A stretch of 64,000 nucleotides of DNA from Alistipes sp. Lineage in GTDB: Bacteria; Bacteroidota; Bacteroidia; Bacteroidales; Rikenellaceae. The translations under genes were made by a program, and so were the position numbers. The notes below the pieces were generated by a model that searched no databases, had not been told where the DNA came from, and worked only from the letters and a program-made list of their open reading frames with translations. The DNA lies in assembly GCA_022782405.1 (NCBI GenBank), contig JALFNK010000010.1:78070-142069 (forward strand). Reading direction: 5' to 3'. Below, piece by piece: positions 24,842 through 33,738 of this stretch. The stretch's first letter is position 1; each line of letters begins with the position of its first letter.

Positions 24842-26680
24842 ATGTTTCTGCCTACAACCCTCAAGGAGGTCCGCGAACGCGGCTGGGAGCAGCTCGATGT
24901 CATCCTCTTCACGGGCGACGCCTACATCGACCATCCGGCCTTCGGCGCCGCGGTCGTCGGACGGCTGCTCGAAGCCGAGGGATACCGCGTGGCGGTCGTC
25001 CCCCAGCCCAACTGGCGCGACGACCTGCGCGACTTCACCAAGCTGGGCGCCCCGCGCCTCTTCTTCGGCATCACGGCCGGAGCCATGGATTCGATGGTCA
25101 ATCATTATACGGCCAACATCCGGCTGCGCCACGACGACGCCTACACCCCCGGCGGCAAGGCGGGATTCCGCCCCGACTACGCCGTAACGGTCTATGCGCG
25201 GATCCTCAAGCGGCTGTTCCCCCATGTCCCGGTGGTCATCGGCGGCATCGAGGCCTCGCTGCGGCGGCTGACCCACTACGACTACTGGAGCGACTCGCTC
25301 AAACCCTCGGTGCTCGTCGAGTCGGGCGCCGACCTGCTCATCTACGGCATGGGCGAGCGGGTCATCCAGCAGGTGGCCCGCACGCTCCGCAACGGATACA
25401 ACGCCAAGCTGCTGCGCCGCATCCGCCAGGTGGCCTTCCTCGCCGACGGGGAGTATGTCGCGCGCCTCGACCCCGCGCGGACGATCCGCCTGCACGGCTA
25501 CGAGGAGTGCCTGCACGACAAGCGGGCCTTCGGCGACAACTTCACCGTCATCGAGACGCAGAGCAACCTGATGGAGCCCGAGGCGACGCTGGTCGAGGCC
25601 GTGGGCGACCGCTACGTCGTCGTAACGCCCCCGAATGCGGCACTCACGACCGAGGAGCTCGACCACTCGTTCGACCTTCCCTACGAGCGGGCACCCCATC
25701 CGCGCTACAACGGGCGCGGCGCGATCCCGGCCTGGGAGATGATCAAATTTTCGGTGAACATCCACCGCGGCTGCTTCGGCGGCTGCTCCTTCTGCACGAT
25801 CTCGGCCCATCAGGGCAAGTTCGTCCATGCGCGCAGCGAGCGGTCGATCCTCGCCGAGGTCGAGCGCATCGTCCGCATGCCGGGTTTCAAGGGCTACCTC
25901 TCGGATGTCGGGGCTCCGTCGGCCAACATGTACCGCATGGGGGGCCGCGACCGCACGCTGTGCGCGAAGTGTCGCCGCCCGTCGTGCCTCCACCCGCGCA
26001 TGTGCCCCAATCTGGACAACGACCACGGCCCGCTGCTGGCCCTCTATGCGAAGATCCGCGCCGTTAAGGGGGTCCGGAAGGCCTTTATCGGCAGCGGCAT
26101 CCGCTACGATCTGTTCGACGACAAGCCCTATCTTGAAACCGTCCTGAAGCACCACACCTCGGGGCGGCTGAAGGTCGCCCCGGAGCACACCGAAGACGGG
26201 GTGTTGCGGCTGATGCGCAAGCCGCCCTTTGCGCTGTTCGAGCGTCTGAATGCCGATTTCCACCGCATCTGCGAGCGCGAAGGTTTGCCCTATCAGTTGA
26301 TTCCCTATTTCATTTCGTCGCATCCCGGATGTACGGAGCAGGACATGCGCGCGCTGGCCGAAAAGGTGCTCGGAAAGCTCCATTTCAACCTCGAACAGGT
26401 GCAGGACCTCACACCCACACCGATGACCCTCTCGTCGGTGATGTTCTACACGGGCGAGAATCCCTATACGCACGAGAAGGTCTATGTGGCCCGCACGCAG
26501 GAGGAGAAGCGGCGGCAGAAGAGTTACTTCTTTAGAGGGCAGGCATCCGGCCGGAGCGGATTGGCGGATCGGAGAAGGACCGGAACAGAAAAAAGACGGG
26601 CGGTCAGTCCCAAAAAGTCCGGGACAAGTTCCGGAAAAGGAATGACCGCTCCGGTTCGGAGAAACACGAAAAAAGGCTGA
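24842..26680 (+). CDS. YgiQ-family radical SAM protein
   Basis: 612 residues. The N terminus FLPTTLKEVRERGWEQLDVI is typical of YgiQ proteins, and NIHRGCFGGCSFCTIS near residue 310 is the CxxxCxxC cluster motif for the SAM-binding iron-sulfur centre. KVAPEHTEDGVL and the downstream DUF3362-like region (DLTPTPMTLSSVMFYTG) complete the family pattern. The substrate is unknown. The last about 45 residues are a Lys/Arg/Ser-rich tail, and the end of the gene overlaps the transcription terminator. Confidence 0.88.
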   Translation: MFLPTTLKEVRERGWEQLDVILFTGDAYIDHPAFGAAVVGRLLEAEGYRVAVVPQPNWRDDLRDFTKLGAPRLFFGITAGAMDSMVNHYTANIRLRHDDAYTPGGKAGFRPDYAVTVYARILKRLFPHVPVVIGGIEASLRRLTHYDYWSDSLKPSVLVESGADLLIYGMGERVIQQVARTLRNGYNAKLLRRIRQVAFLADGEYVARLDPARTIRLHGYEECLHDKRAFGDNFTVIETQSNLMEPEATLVEAVGDRYVVVTPPNAALTTEELDHSFDLPYERAPHPRYNGRGAIPAWEMIKFSVNIHRGCFGGCSFCTISAHQGKFVHARSERSILAEVERIVRMPGFKGYLSDVGAPSANMYRMGGRDRTLCAKCRRPSCLHPRMCPNLDNDHGPLLALYAKIRAVKGVRKAFIGSGIRYDLFDDKPYLETVLKHHTSGRLKVAPEHTEDGVLRLMRKPPFALFERLNADFHRICEREGLPYQLIPYFISSHPGCTEQDMRALAEKVLGKLHFNLEQVQDLTPTPMTLSSVMFYTGENPYTHEKVYVARTQEEKRRQKSYFFRGQASGRSGLADRRRTGTEKRRAVSPKKSGTSSGKGMTAPVRRNTKKG

Positions 26681-26703
26681 TCCGCGGGGGATCGGCCTTT
26701 TTC
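26668..26703. terminator. Bidirectional intrinsic terminator
   Basis: A 14-base stem with one G-U pair (left arm AAAAAGGCTGATCC ending at 26682, right arm ending in a T-run at 26701-26702) encloses a short loop. A/T runs on both sides suit converging genes: ygiQ from the left and the YeiH-type gene from the right. Confidence 0.85.
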
Positions 26704-26726
26704 ATGTATGGTGGATGTAGGGATAC

Positions 26727-28007
26727 TTACGACCATATCGGCTTCAGCACGCCGAAGAGCAGCGAGGCGATCAGGAATGTCGCGACGATGTTGAAGGCCT
26801 GGGCCGTGAGGAACGAGCGCAGGATGTTGCGGTTCTCGCGCGAGACGATATCCTTGAGGCGCGTGTCGAGGCCGATGCAGACGAAGGCCAGTGAGAAGAA
26901 GAGCGTCGAGAGGGTCTTGGCGGCGCCCGTCTCGGCGAGCTTGCCTGCGGCCGTGGGGACGAAGACGCCGCTCGACTGCAGCAGGCTGAAGACCAGCGAG
27001 GCGGCCACGAAGCCGAGGATGAACTTCGGGAACTTCTCCCAGACGATGCCCAGCGAGGGGGCCTGTCCGCCCCGCTCGCCCCGCGTCGAGAGGTAGAGGG
27101 CGATGAAGAAGGCCACGACGCCGATCAGTACGTTCTGCGCCGCCTTGATGATGACGGCGTGGCTGCTGGCCTCCGCACCGACCATCTCGCTCGAGGCCAC
27201 GACGCCCGACGTCGTGTCGATCGTGCCGCCGATCCACGCTCCGGCGACCTCGCGGGCCACCTCCGGGGCGAACAGGTGCGGGAGGATCAGGTGGGCCAGC
27301 CACGGCATGAGGTAGATCATCGGCACGACGACGATGAGCACCAGCGAGACGATGTAGGAGAGCTTGCGGTCGTCGCCGCCCGCCACGCGAGCCGCGGTGA
27401 TGCAGGCCGAGACGCCGCAGATCGAGACGCCGCTCGAGAGGATCATCGCCGAGCGCTCGTCTACCCCTGCGCGGCGTGCCGTGCGGAAGGCGAAGAACCA
27501 GACGACGGCCACCACGAGGCACGCCTGGACGAGGCCGAAGATGCCCGACTTCATGACGTCGCCGATGAGGATCGTCGCGCCGAGGCAGACGACGCCGATC
27601 TTGATGAAGAACTCCCCCTGGATGGCGGGCTTCATCCACGCGGGAACCTGCCAGAGGTTGCGGATGAGCAGTCCGAAGAGCACCGAGAAGAAGACCGACT
27701 CGAAGCCGTAGTGGGCCACGACGGGAATCTTGGCCACGAGCTGCGCCACGAGCGAGACGGCGAAGACCACGGCCAGCGAGGGGATCATGCCCCGCGTGGG
27801 GCGGCGCAGCAGGAGGCTCCCGATGTAGAGAACCACCAGCACGAGGGCGAAGAGCAGCACGATGTTGTACCAGGCCGTCGTGCCGAGGAGCGTCGAGGGA
27901 ACGTAGGGCAGGCAGTGGGGTGCGAGGGCGGCGAGGAGCAGCAGCGGCAGGGAGACCCAGACTACGACCCAATCCTCGGTGCGGAGTTGTTCGATCCGGT
28001 TTTTCAT
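26727..28007 (-). CDS. YeiH/UPF0324-family putative sulfate exporter
   Basis: 426-residue integral membrane protein with about ten to twelve hydrophobic segments. Recognisable stretches are SVLFGLLIRNLW, KIGVVCLGATILIGD, SSGVSICGVSACITAARVAG and GGTIDTTSGVVASSEMVG, which are hallmarks of the YeiH (PSE) family. Export of sulfate or another small anion is inferred from relatives. It faces ygiQ across a shared terminator. A weak AATCTTTG element lies 20-27 bases upstream; 26 bases separate it from the end of the porin gene, so co-transcription is possible. Confidence 0.8.
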   Translation of the reverse strand: MKNRIEQLRTEDWVVVWVSLPLLLLAALAPHCLPYVPSTLLGTTAWYNIVLLFALVLVVLYIGSLLLRRPTRGMIPSLAVVFAVSLVAQLVAKIPVVAHYGFESVFFSVLFGLLIRNLWQVPAWMKPAIQGEFFIKIGVVCLGATILIGDVMKSGIFGLVQACLVVAVVWFFAFRTARRAGVDERSAMILSSGVSICGVSACITAARVAGGDDRKLSYIVSLVLIVVVPMIYLMPWLAHLILPHLFAPEVAREVAGAWIGGTIDTTSGVVASSEMVGAEASSHAVIIKAAQNVLIGVVAFFIALYLSTRGERGGQAPSLGIVWEKFPKFILGFVAASLVFSLLQSSGVFVPTAAGKLAETGAAKTLSTLFFSLAFVCIGLDTRLKDIVSRENRNILRSFLTAQAFNIVATFLIASLLFGVLKPIWS

Positions 28008-28033
28008 GGTTTTTTCAGGGATATTTCAAAGAT

Positions 28034-29209
28034 TTAGAAGATTCCGGAAAACATCAGCGAGACGACATTGCGCGATGCCGTGCCGCGTGCGGCGTAGTGC
28101 TCGTAGGTGTAGTTGAGCTGGCAGCGCAGGAAGCGTACGGGCTGCCACAGCAGTCCGGCCGTCCAGTTCGTCTGGCGCGTGGCGTCGGAGGAGGTGTCCT
28201 CGAGGAAGGTGTCGTAGCGTACGAGAGGGGTCAGCGTCGGCGTGGCGCGCCAGCCGCCCAGGGCGTACCAGCCGCGGCTTTCGAGCAGTCCGCCGTCGCG
28301 TACCCCTTCGGGTGCCGGGAGGCCCGTCTCGCCGCCGATCCACTCGCTGCGCAGGATAACCCGACCCCGGTCGTAGCAGATGCCCGCGCCGTAGCGCACG
28401 CGCCGCAGGTATTCCGTGCCGTATTCGCCCCAATAGTACGAGGCGGCGATCTGCAGCCCCCGCAGCGGGCGGAGTGTCAGCCGGGCCGCGAGGTCCTTCG
28501 AAAGGTTGCGGTCGCGGGCGTTGATTCCCTCGCCGTTGAAGACTCCGAGGTCATAGCTCAAAAAGGCTTCGCCGTCGCGCTCAAGCAGGTCGCCGTAGAG
28601 CGTGGCGCCCATGTCGCGGCCCGTGGCCGCGAGGCCGCAGACGTCGTCGAAGCCCATCAGGCGCTGCAGGGCCAGCGGGTATTCGATCAGCTCGAACTTT
28701 AGCGGCGGATAGACCGTATTCTCGATCGAGAAGGGGATCTTGTATTCGCCCAGCTTGAGCCGCAGCTGCTTCAGGGGTTTGTACTCCAGGTAGGCATCGA
28801 CGATCTTCGGCGAGGCGAACTCGATCTGTATGCGGTAGCCCAGCTTCGGGGCGATTGCTCCCGCCAGGTCGAGGCGCACGCGCTTGATGAAGAAACTCGA
28901 GAGCTTGTCGCCGAATTCGTAGCCCAGCTGTACATAGCCCGAGACCTTCGGCAGACGGGAAAGCCACTTTTCCGCGGCGGTGCCCTTTGCCGTATTCTCC
29001 GTCCCGGGGGTTCCGGGGGTTTCTGCGGCCTCTGCGGTCTCCGCGGGCCGGAGTTCCGCACGTTCCGCGGCCGGGGCCGTTGCAGCTTCCGTCGGTGCGG
29101 GCACCGTCATTGCCGAAGGATTTTCCGCGGCGGGCGGTTCGGCGGCTCGCACCCCGAACGGGATGAGGAGTAGCAGGACAAGGGACAGCAGATGCGGGGC
29201 AGGTCTCAT
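28034..29209 (-). CDS. Phosphate-selective porin O/P family outer-membrane protein
   Basis: 391 residues with signal peptide (HLLSLVLLLLIPFGVRA). A Pro/Ala/Glu-rich low-complexity region (about 24-75) follows, then a barrel beginning VSGYVQLGYEFGDKLSSFFI, with LRLKLGEYKIPFSIENTV, and ending NVVSLMFSGIF with a terminal Phe as expected for a porin. The OprP/OprO-like family forms anion or nutrient channels. I chose ATG 29209 because the signal peptide starts there; the frame remains open upstream to 29587 without any sign of protein-like sequence. Confidence 0.8.
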   Translation of the reverse strand: MRPAPHLLSLVLLLLIPFGVRAAEPPAAENPSAMTVPAPTEAATAPAAERAELRPAETAEAAETPGTPGTENTAKGTAAEKWLSRLPKVSGYVQLGYEFGDKLSSFFIKRVRLDLAGAIAPKLGYRIQIEFASPKIVDAYLEYKPLKQLRLKLGEYKIPFSIENTVYPPLKFELIEYPLALQRLMGFDDVCGLAATGRDMGATLYGDLLERDGEAFLSYDLGVFNGEGINARDRNLSKDLAARLTLRPLRGLQIAASYYWGEYGTEYLRRVRYGAGICYDRGRVILRSEWIGGETGLPAPEGVRDGGLLESRGWYALGGWRATPTLTPLVRYDTFLEDTSSDATRQTNWTAGLLWQPVRFLRCQLNYTYEHYAARGTASRNVVSLMFSGIF

Positions 29210-29422
29210 GGAAGTTGGTTTTTCTGTTGCAAATGTCGCTATTTCATCGAGATGCGTCAATACGCGAAAATACCTAAAAAACACCTCCGCGGGGAATTCT
29301 GCCGACGGAAAAGTGTCTGTGGCGTCTTCTGCGGCGCCGGCGCAGCGCGGCCCTGCGCCCGAATCCGGAATCGGGGTAGCGGAAACCGGAATCGGGATAG
29401 GCGGCCGAAGCCGCTTTTGCGC

Positions 29423-29430
29423 TATCTTTG
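29423..29430 (+). promoter_or_regulatory. -7 promoter element of the flavoprotein gene
   Basis: TATCTTTG fits TAnnTTTG; it ends 23 bases before the ATG at 29454. No matching TTTG box is seen 20 bases upstream. Confidence 0.55.
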
Positions 29431-29453
29431 CCGCAACGAAACACACGAACAAG

Positions 29454-29993
29454 ATGGCAAAACGAGTTCTGATTCTCTCGTCCAGTCCGCGTCGCGGAGG
29501 CAACTCCGACCGGCTCTGCGACGAATTCCGGCGCGGCGCCGAGGAGGCGGGCCACCAGGTCGAAAAGATCTTCCTGCGCGACTTCACGATCCACTACTGT
29601 ACGGGCTGCGGCGTCTGCAGCCGCGAAGGACGTCCCTGCCCCCAGCAGGACGATGCCGCGCGGATCGTCGATCTGATGGTCCGTGCCGACGTCATCGTGA
29701 TGGCCTCGCCGGTCTATTTCTATACGATGTCGGCCCAGATGAAGACGCTCATCGACCGCTCCTGCGCCCGCTATACGGAGATCTCCGGCAAGGAGTTCTA
29801 CCTGCTGCTCACGGCCGCCGAGCCGGACCGGCAGCTCATGCTGCGCACGGTGGATACGTTCCAGGGATTTTTCGATTGTCTCGAGGAGGCGCGCCTGCGC
29901 CGGAGCATCCTCTGCTCCGGGGTATGGAACGTCGGCGAGGTCGAGGGGCATGCCGCCCTGCAGGAGGCCTATGAGGCGGGACGCAACTGTTGA
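29454..29993 (+). CDS. NADPH-dependent FMN reductase-like flavoprotein
   Basis: 179 residues. ILSSSPRRGGNSDRLCDEF is the phosphate-binding loop of flavodoxin-like NADPH:FMN reductases, and ASPVYFYTMSAQMKTLIDR is the second conserved region. CTGCGVCSREGRPCPQQDD between them is the Cys-rich segment of the iron-sulfur flavoprotein/NAD(P)H-oxidoreductase subgroup. A redox role in the cytoplasm is likely, but the acceptor is unknown. The stop lies 13 bases before the acetyltransferase gene, so the two form an operon. Confidence 0.82.
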   Translation: MAKRVLILSSSPRRGGNSDRLCDEFRRGAEEAGHQVEKIFLRDFTIHYCTGCGVCSREGRPCPQQDDAARIVDLMVRADVIVMASPVYFYTMSAQMKTLIDRSCARYTEISGKEFYLLLTAAEPDRQLMLRTVDTFQGFFDCLEEARLRRSILCSGVWNVGEVEGHAALQEAYEAGRNC

Positions 29994-30006
29994 TTGGCCG
30001 GGACCC

Positions 30007-30582
30007 ATGACACACGAAGCATTTTTGGAGCAGGTCCGCAGCCGCGGGCCTCTCGCCTCGGAGGAGATCCGGGCCTACATGCACGAGATGAGCGAACGGG
30101 CGCGTCGCATCACCTTCGAAATCAACGGCGCCTACCACACCCCCGAGGAGCTGCGGGCCCTGTTGTCGGAGCTCTTCGGCCGTGAGGTCGATCCTTCGGT
30201 GCGCCTCTTCCCGCCCTTTTACACCGACTACGGGCAGAACATCCACCTGGGCCGCGGCGTCTTCATCAACGCCTGCTGCCACTTCCAGGACCACGGGGGC
30301 GTAACGCTCGGCGACGGATGCCAGATCGGCCACAACGTGGTCTTCGCAACGCTCGACCACGGCCTCGAACCCGCGGACCGCGGGACGACCTATCCGGCAC
30401 CCATCACGCTGGGCCGCAACGTCTGGGTCGGATCGAACGCCACGATCCTCCGCGGCGTGCGGATCGGCGACAATGCCGTGGTGGCTGCCGGGGCCGTCGT
30501 TACGAAGGATGTTCCGGCGGAGGTGATCGTCGGCGGAGTCCCCGCGCGGATTATCGGAAGCATCCACCGCGAAAAGCGGTAG
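30007..30582 (+). CDS. Maltose/galactoside O-acetyltransferase family protein
   Basis: 191 residues with the Maa-type N-terminal helical cap (RRITFEINGAYHTPEELRAL). A left-handed beta-helix of hexapeptide repeats follows, with the catalytic-site region HNVVFATLDHGLEPADR and the C-terminal [20 protein letters not shown]. These enzymes transfer acetyl from acetyl-CoA to sugar hydroxyls. The ATG at 30007 is preferred over upstream in-frame codons because the Maa-like similarity begins there. A strong terminator follows. Confidence 0.85.
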   Translation: MTHEAFLEQVRSRGPLASEEIRAYMHEMSERARRITFEINGAYHTPEELRALLSELFGREVDPSVRLFPPFYTDYGQNIHLGRGVFINACCHFQDHGGVTLGDGCQIGHNVVFATLDHGLEPADRGTTYPAPITLGRNVWVGSNATILRGVRIGDNAVVAAGAVVTKDVPAEVIVGGVPARIIGSIHREKR

Positions 30583-30605
30583 GAGACACCTCCCGGCAGG
30601 AAAAA

Positions 30606-30639
30606 GAAAAAAGCCCTTCCGCAACGGAAGGGCTTTTTC
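30606..30639. terminator. Intrinsic terminator after the acetyltransferase gene
   Basis: A 14-base stem (left arm ending at 30621, right arm 30625-30639) has a three-base loop, an A-run before and a T-run after, so it can work in both directions. It separates the flavoprotein/acetyltransferase operon from the minus-strand gene at 30721. Confidence 0.88.
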
Positions 30640-30640
30640 G

Positions 30641-30668
30641 CTTGCCGCCGGTCCTTGCCGCCGGTCCT
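30641..30668. repeat. Short 13-base tandem repeat
   Basis: Two perfect copies of CTTGCCGCCGGTC and a partial third copy follow the terminator in non-coding DNA. There is no obvious function. Confidence 0.6.
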
Positions 30669-30720
30669 TGTCTCCGGGTGTTCCCGGTGGCCGTCGCTTG
30701 TCGCCGGTCTTTTCCGACCG

Positions 30721-31173
30721 TCAGCGCGGCATCGGGAACGAGAGGGTCCGCGCATCGAGGTGCGAGCCGATGAACGGCCCCCATACGGGGCGTCTGTCGG
30801 GACCCAGGAAGAACTCCGGAGTGGGGTTCCAGTTCCAGGCCTGTCCGTTCGAGATCGAGAAGACGGGCCCCAGCTGCAGGGTGTTGTTCTCGTTCAGGCG
30901 GACCGTCTGTCGGGCGGGATTCATGGGTACGAGCACCTCGGGAACGGTCTTTTCGGTCTGATTCTCGGCGTTTTCCCGGGGAAGATCCATCGGAAGCGGA
31001 TAGACCGCGGCGAGATCGGGGCGCCAGAAGTACATCTGCGTCATCGTATCGGGGTATTCGAACTTCGGGAGCATCGCCTTGCGGGGATCCTCTCGGCGCA
31101 GAATGGGAGACTCCTGGCTCCAGGCGGTCAGCGCTGCAACGAGCGCAAGGACCGCAAGCAACATACGTTTCAT
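30721..31173 (-). CDS. Small secreted protein of unknown function
   Basis: 150 residues with a clear signal peptide (MKRMLLAVLALVAALTAWSQ) and no lipobox. The mature part is polar, with WRPDLAAVYPLPMDLPRE and GPVFSISNGQAWNWNPTPEF; the final residues (SHLDARTLSFPMPR) suggest beta structure. I do not recognise a family. An AAAAGGAGG Shine-Dalgarno sequence lies five bases before the ATG, which is unusual in this phylum and suggests strong translation. It lies 31 bases after recO on the same strand. Confidence 0.7.
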   Translation of the reverse strand: MKRMLLAVLALVAALTAWSQESPILRREDPRKAMLPKFEYPDTMTQMYFWRPDLAAVYPLPMDLPRENAENQTEKTVPEVLVPMNPARQTVRLNENNTLQLGPVFSISNGQAWNWNPTPEFFLGPDRRPVWGPFIGSHLDARTLSFPMPR

Positions 31174-31178
31174 AATGA

Positions 31179-31187
31179 CCTCCTTTT
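31179..31187 (-). promoter_or_regulatory. Strong Shine-Dalgarno sequence of the small secreted protein gene
   Basis: AAAAGGAGG on the minus strand lies five bases upstream of ATG 31173 and confirms that start. Confidence 0.65.
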
Positions 31188-31203
31188 CTATATCCTTAAA
31201 ACG

Positions 31204-31929
31204 TCAGAATACCTCTTTTAGTATGCGTACGGACTGTACGGTGCTGACGGCGTCGAGGTGGTAGCCCAGGTAGACGAGCATGGCGTTGAGGAACTCCGTG
31301 CGCTCGGCGCGTGTGAGGGCGATCTCTTCGAGCCGGCGCACGTCGCTGTGCAGCAGCTCGTCGAGCAGCCGCGAGCACTCCTGCGTCAGGAAGAGCGTAT
31401 GCGTCGGCCGTGCGGAGACATACTCCCCCTCGCGGATGTCGAACCACGATCCCGGGATGTAGTCGTTGCCGGGGTGGAAGCCCAGCAGACGGCTCATCTG
31501 GGCCAGAAACCAGAGATGGAAGTTCGCCACGCCCCGCTCGATGGCGTCGAGCGCCCCGACCGAGTTCCAGACGAAGCCGAAGAGCGTCGCATTGGGCTCG
31601 CATTCGCGGACCAGACGGTAGAGCACCTCGGCCATGAAGAGCGCCATGGCCGATTTGCGGACATCGAACGGAATCTCGCGCAACGCGAAGCCGGCGCGCA
31701 CCTCCTTGAAGCGGTGCATCTCCTGCCGCGGGGACTCCAGCCCCTCGAACTCCACGGGAAACATCGGTTGGAAAAGCGCCAGCTTCGAACCGCGGCCGTT
31801 GCGGCTTCTCACCCCCTGGACCATGTAGCAGCGGCGCCCCCCGACGTCCGTAAGCAGATAGACGACCAGCGACGAGTCGCCGTATTTGAGCGTATGCAGC
31901 ACGATGCCGCGCCCCTTGTAGCTCTTCAT
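31204..31929 (-). CDS. recO: DNA repair protein RecO
   Basis: 241 residues. The N terminus SYKGRGIVLHTLKYGDSSLVVYLLTDVGGRRCYMVQG is a RecO OB fold. The helical C-terminal part contains ALFMAEVLYRLVRECEPNATLF and FHLWFLAQMSRLLGFHPG. RecO helps load RecA at gaps together with RecR. I use the ATG at 31929 because the OB fold begins there; an upstream in-frame codon at 31974 would overlap prmA. It follows prmA by 11 bases. Confidence 0.87.
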   Translation of the reverse strand: MKSYKGRGIVLHTLKYGDSSLVVYLLTDVGGRRCYMVQGVRSRNGRGSKLALFQPMFPVEFEGLESPRQEMHRFKEVRAGFALREIPFDVRKSAMALFMAEVLYRLVRECEPNATLFGFVWNSVGALDAIERGVANFHLWFLAQMSRLLGFHPGNDYIPGSWFDIREGEYVSARPTHTLFLTQECSRLLDELLHSDVRRLEEIALTRAERTEFLNAMLVYLGYHLDAVSTVQSVRILKEVF

Positions 31930-31940
31930 CGGCGGCGGTT

Positions 31941-32771
31941 TCAGGCCTCGCGGCGTACATGCACGAGGGCCCACCCTTCGCGCGAGGCCGTGGCCGCGAA
32001 GCGCAGTCCGAGCCCTTCGGCCACGGCGCGGATCGCCGCGACGTCCTCCTCGAAGAAGCCGCTCATGAGCAGGTCGCCGCCCGGGCGCAGCGCCGCGGCA
32101 TAGGCCGCCATGTCGGCCGTGAGGATATTGCGGTTGATGTTCGCCACGATGAAGTCGTAGGCGTGGCCCGCGATGCGGCTCACGTCGCCCAGCATCGGCG
32201 TGATGCGCTCCGCGACACCGTTCGCGGCGATGTTCTCGCGGCAGTTCGCATCGGCCCAGTCGTCAATGTCCACGGCATCGACATGCGCCGCGCCGCGCTG
32301 TGCGGCGATGATCGCCAGCACGCCCGTGCCGCTGCCCATGTCGAGGCCCATGCGTCCCTCGAGGTCGAGGTCCAGCAATGCCCGCGCCATGAGCCAGGTT
32401 GTGGCGTGGTGTCCCGTGCCGAACGACATCTTGGGCATGAGCACCACCTCGGCCTCGCCCTCGGGCGCCGCCTCGTGGAAGGGCGCGCGGATGCGCAGAC
32501 GCCCCTCGACATCGACCCACGGGAAATTCTGTTCCCAGAGGGCGTTCCAGTTCTGCGTCTCGATGGCGATGTAACGGCCCCGCAGGCCGTAGCGCCCGAG
32601 CAGCGCATCGACCTCGTCCTTGCAGTCGGAGAGCGCCTCCTTGCGGATGTAGGCCTTCAGCAGGCCGCTGTCGCTCTCGAAGCTCTCGAAGGGGTAGTCG
32701 GCCAGCTCGGCCGTGAGGATTTCGGACTGCATTTCGTCCGTTGTGGGGACATGTAGGGCTATGTAATCCAT
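31941..32771 (-). CDS. prmA: Ribosomal protein L11 methyltransferase
   Basis: 276 residues. The PrmA pattern is clear: FPWVDVEGRLRIRAPFHE, then MSFGTGHHATTWLMARALL, the SAM loop MGLDMGSGTGVLAIIAAQ, and YDFIVANINRNILTADM. The enzyme trimethylates ribosomal protein L11. It is the first gene of a prmA-recO pair and is driven by the -7 element at 32803-32810, with xerD diverging. Confidence 0.9.
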   Translation of the reverse strand: MDYIALHVPTTDEMQSEILTAELADYPFESFESDSGLLKAYIRKEALSDCKDEVDALLGRYGLRGRYIAIETQNWNALWEQNFPWVDVEGRLRIRAPFHEAAPEGEAEVVLMPKMSFGTGHHATTWLMARALLDLDLEGRMGLDMGSGTGVLAIIAAQRGAAHVDAVDIDDWADANCRENIAANGVAERITPMLGDVSRIAGHAYDFIVANINRNILTADMAAYAAALRPGGDLLMSGFFEEDVAAIRAVAEGLGLRFAATASREGWALVHVRREA

Positions 32772-32802
32772 ATTATGTAAAATTTTCGTATCTTCGCCTG
32801 GA

Positions 32803-32810
32803 CAAAGGTA
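32803..32810 (-). promoter_or_regulatory. -7 promoter element of prmA/recO
   Basis: TACCTTTG on the minus strand fits TAnnTTTG, 31 bases before the prmA ATG. The same short spacer must also hold the xerD promoter; the best plus-strand match there is TATCTTCG at 32789-32796, with one mismatch. Confidence 0.55.
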
Positions 32811-32841
32811 ACGATTATTCTTCGAATTCGACAGGGCCCGT

Positions 32842-33738
32842 ATGGCGGAAAATACGAAAAAATGGGAGGAGGAGGGGCGCCGCTACCGCACCTACATGAA
32901 ACTCGAGAAGCGGCTCTCGGACAACACCGTGCAGGCCTACATGCGCGACCTGCGGCAGTTCGCCCACTTCATCCTGCGCATGTACGACGTCGCGCCCGCA
33001 AAGGTCGGTGAGGAGATGATCCGTCGCTATATGGCGTGGCTCTACGAGCGCGGGCGCGAGAAGTCGTCGCAGGCCCGGGCGCTGTGCGGCGTAAGGAGCT
33101 TCTACAACTTCCTGATGATCAACGACCGCATCGAGTCCTCGCCTGCGGAGTTCATCCTTGCGCCCAAGGCCGCGCGGCAGCTTCCCGACGTACTCTCGAC
33201 CGCGGAGATCGACCGCATCATCGCCGCCGTGGACGGCACGACGCCCAAGGCACTGCGCGACAGTGCCATGCTCGAGGTGCTCTATTCGTGCGGGCTGCGC
33301 GTCTCGGAGCTTACGTCGCTGCGGCTGCAGGACCTCTTCTTCGGCGAGGGCTATGTGCGTGTGATCGGCAAGGGCGACAAGCAGCGCCTCGTGCCCGTCA
33401 GCGGCGTGGCGCGCGAACGCATCCACCGCTATCTGGAGGTGCGGCGTGCTGCGCGGGTCGGCGAGGAGGTGCTCTTCCTGAACAACCGCGGCGGGAAGCT
33501 CACCCGCGTGATGGTCTTCACGGTCCTGCGCGAGGCGGCACGCCGCGCGGGCATCACCAAGCGCATTTCGCCCCACACCTTCCGCCACTCGTTCGCCACG
33601 CACCTGCTCGAGGGGGGCGCGAGCATCCGCCAGGTACAGGAGCTGCTCGGCCACGAGAGCATCCTCACGACCGAGATCTATACCCATCTGGACAACAGCC
33701 GCCTGCGCACGGCCGTCGAGGAGCATCTGCCTCTCTGA
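32842..33738 (+). CDS. xerD: Site-specific tyrosine recombinase XerD
   Basis: 298 residues, standard XerC/D length. The N-terminal SAM-like DNA-binding domain (KLEKRLSDNTVQAYMRDL) is followed by the catalytic domain with all expected residues: Arg in SCGLRVSEL, Lys in GKGDKQRLVP, His/Arg in HTFRHSFATHLLEGG, His in LLGHESILTTEIYTHLD, whose Tyr is the nucleophile near residue 278. It resolves chromosome dimers at dif with its partner. It stands alone between divergent prmA and a terminator, which argues for housekeeping XerD rather than an element-linked invertase. Confidence 0.88.
   Translation: MAENTKKWEEEGRRYRTYMKLEKRLSDNTVQAYMRDLRQFAHFILRMYDVAPAKVGEEMIRRYMAWLYERGREKSSQARALCGVRSFYNFLMINDRIESSPAEFILAPKAARQLPDVLSTAEIDRIIAAVDGTTPKALRDSAMLEVLYSCGLRVSELTSLRLQDLFFGEGYVRVIGKGDKQRLVPVSGVARERIHRYLEVRRAARVGEEVLFLNNRGGKLTRVMVFTVLREAARRAGITKRISPHTFRHSFATHLLEGGASIRQVQELLGHESILTTEIYTHLDNSRLRTAVEEHLPL

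Noticed and set aside
22043..26473. A 1476-codon open frame on the minus strand
   Set aside because: It lies opposite five well-supported plus-strand genes (PASTA, rluD, malY, ygiQ and their starts). It has no family motifs and is rich in Arg, Gly, Asp and His, as expected for the antisense of GC-rich genes.
28034..29587. Extending the porin gene upstream to 29587
   Set aside because: The extra 126 codons lie before a clear signal peptide at 29209, have no protein-like pattern, and would overlap the flavoprotein gene on the opposite strand.
32842..33738. XerD as an invertase for the fimbrial promoter region
   Set aside because: It is 25 kb away and has standard XerD length and motifs. It sits among housekeeping genes and is not linked to any inverted repeat; a general recombination role explains it.
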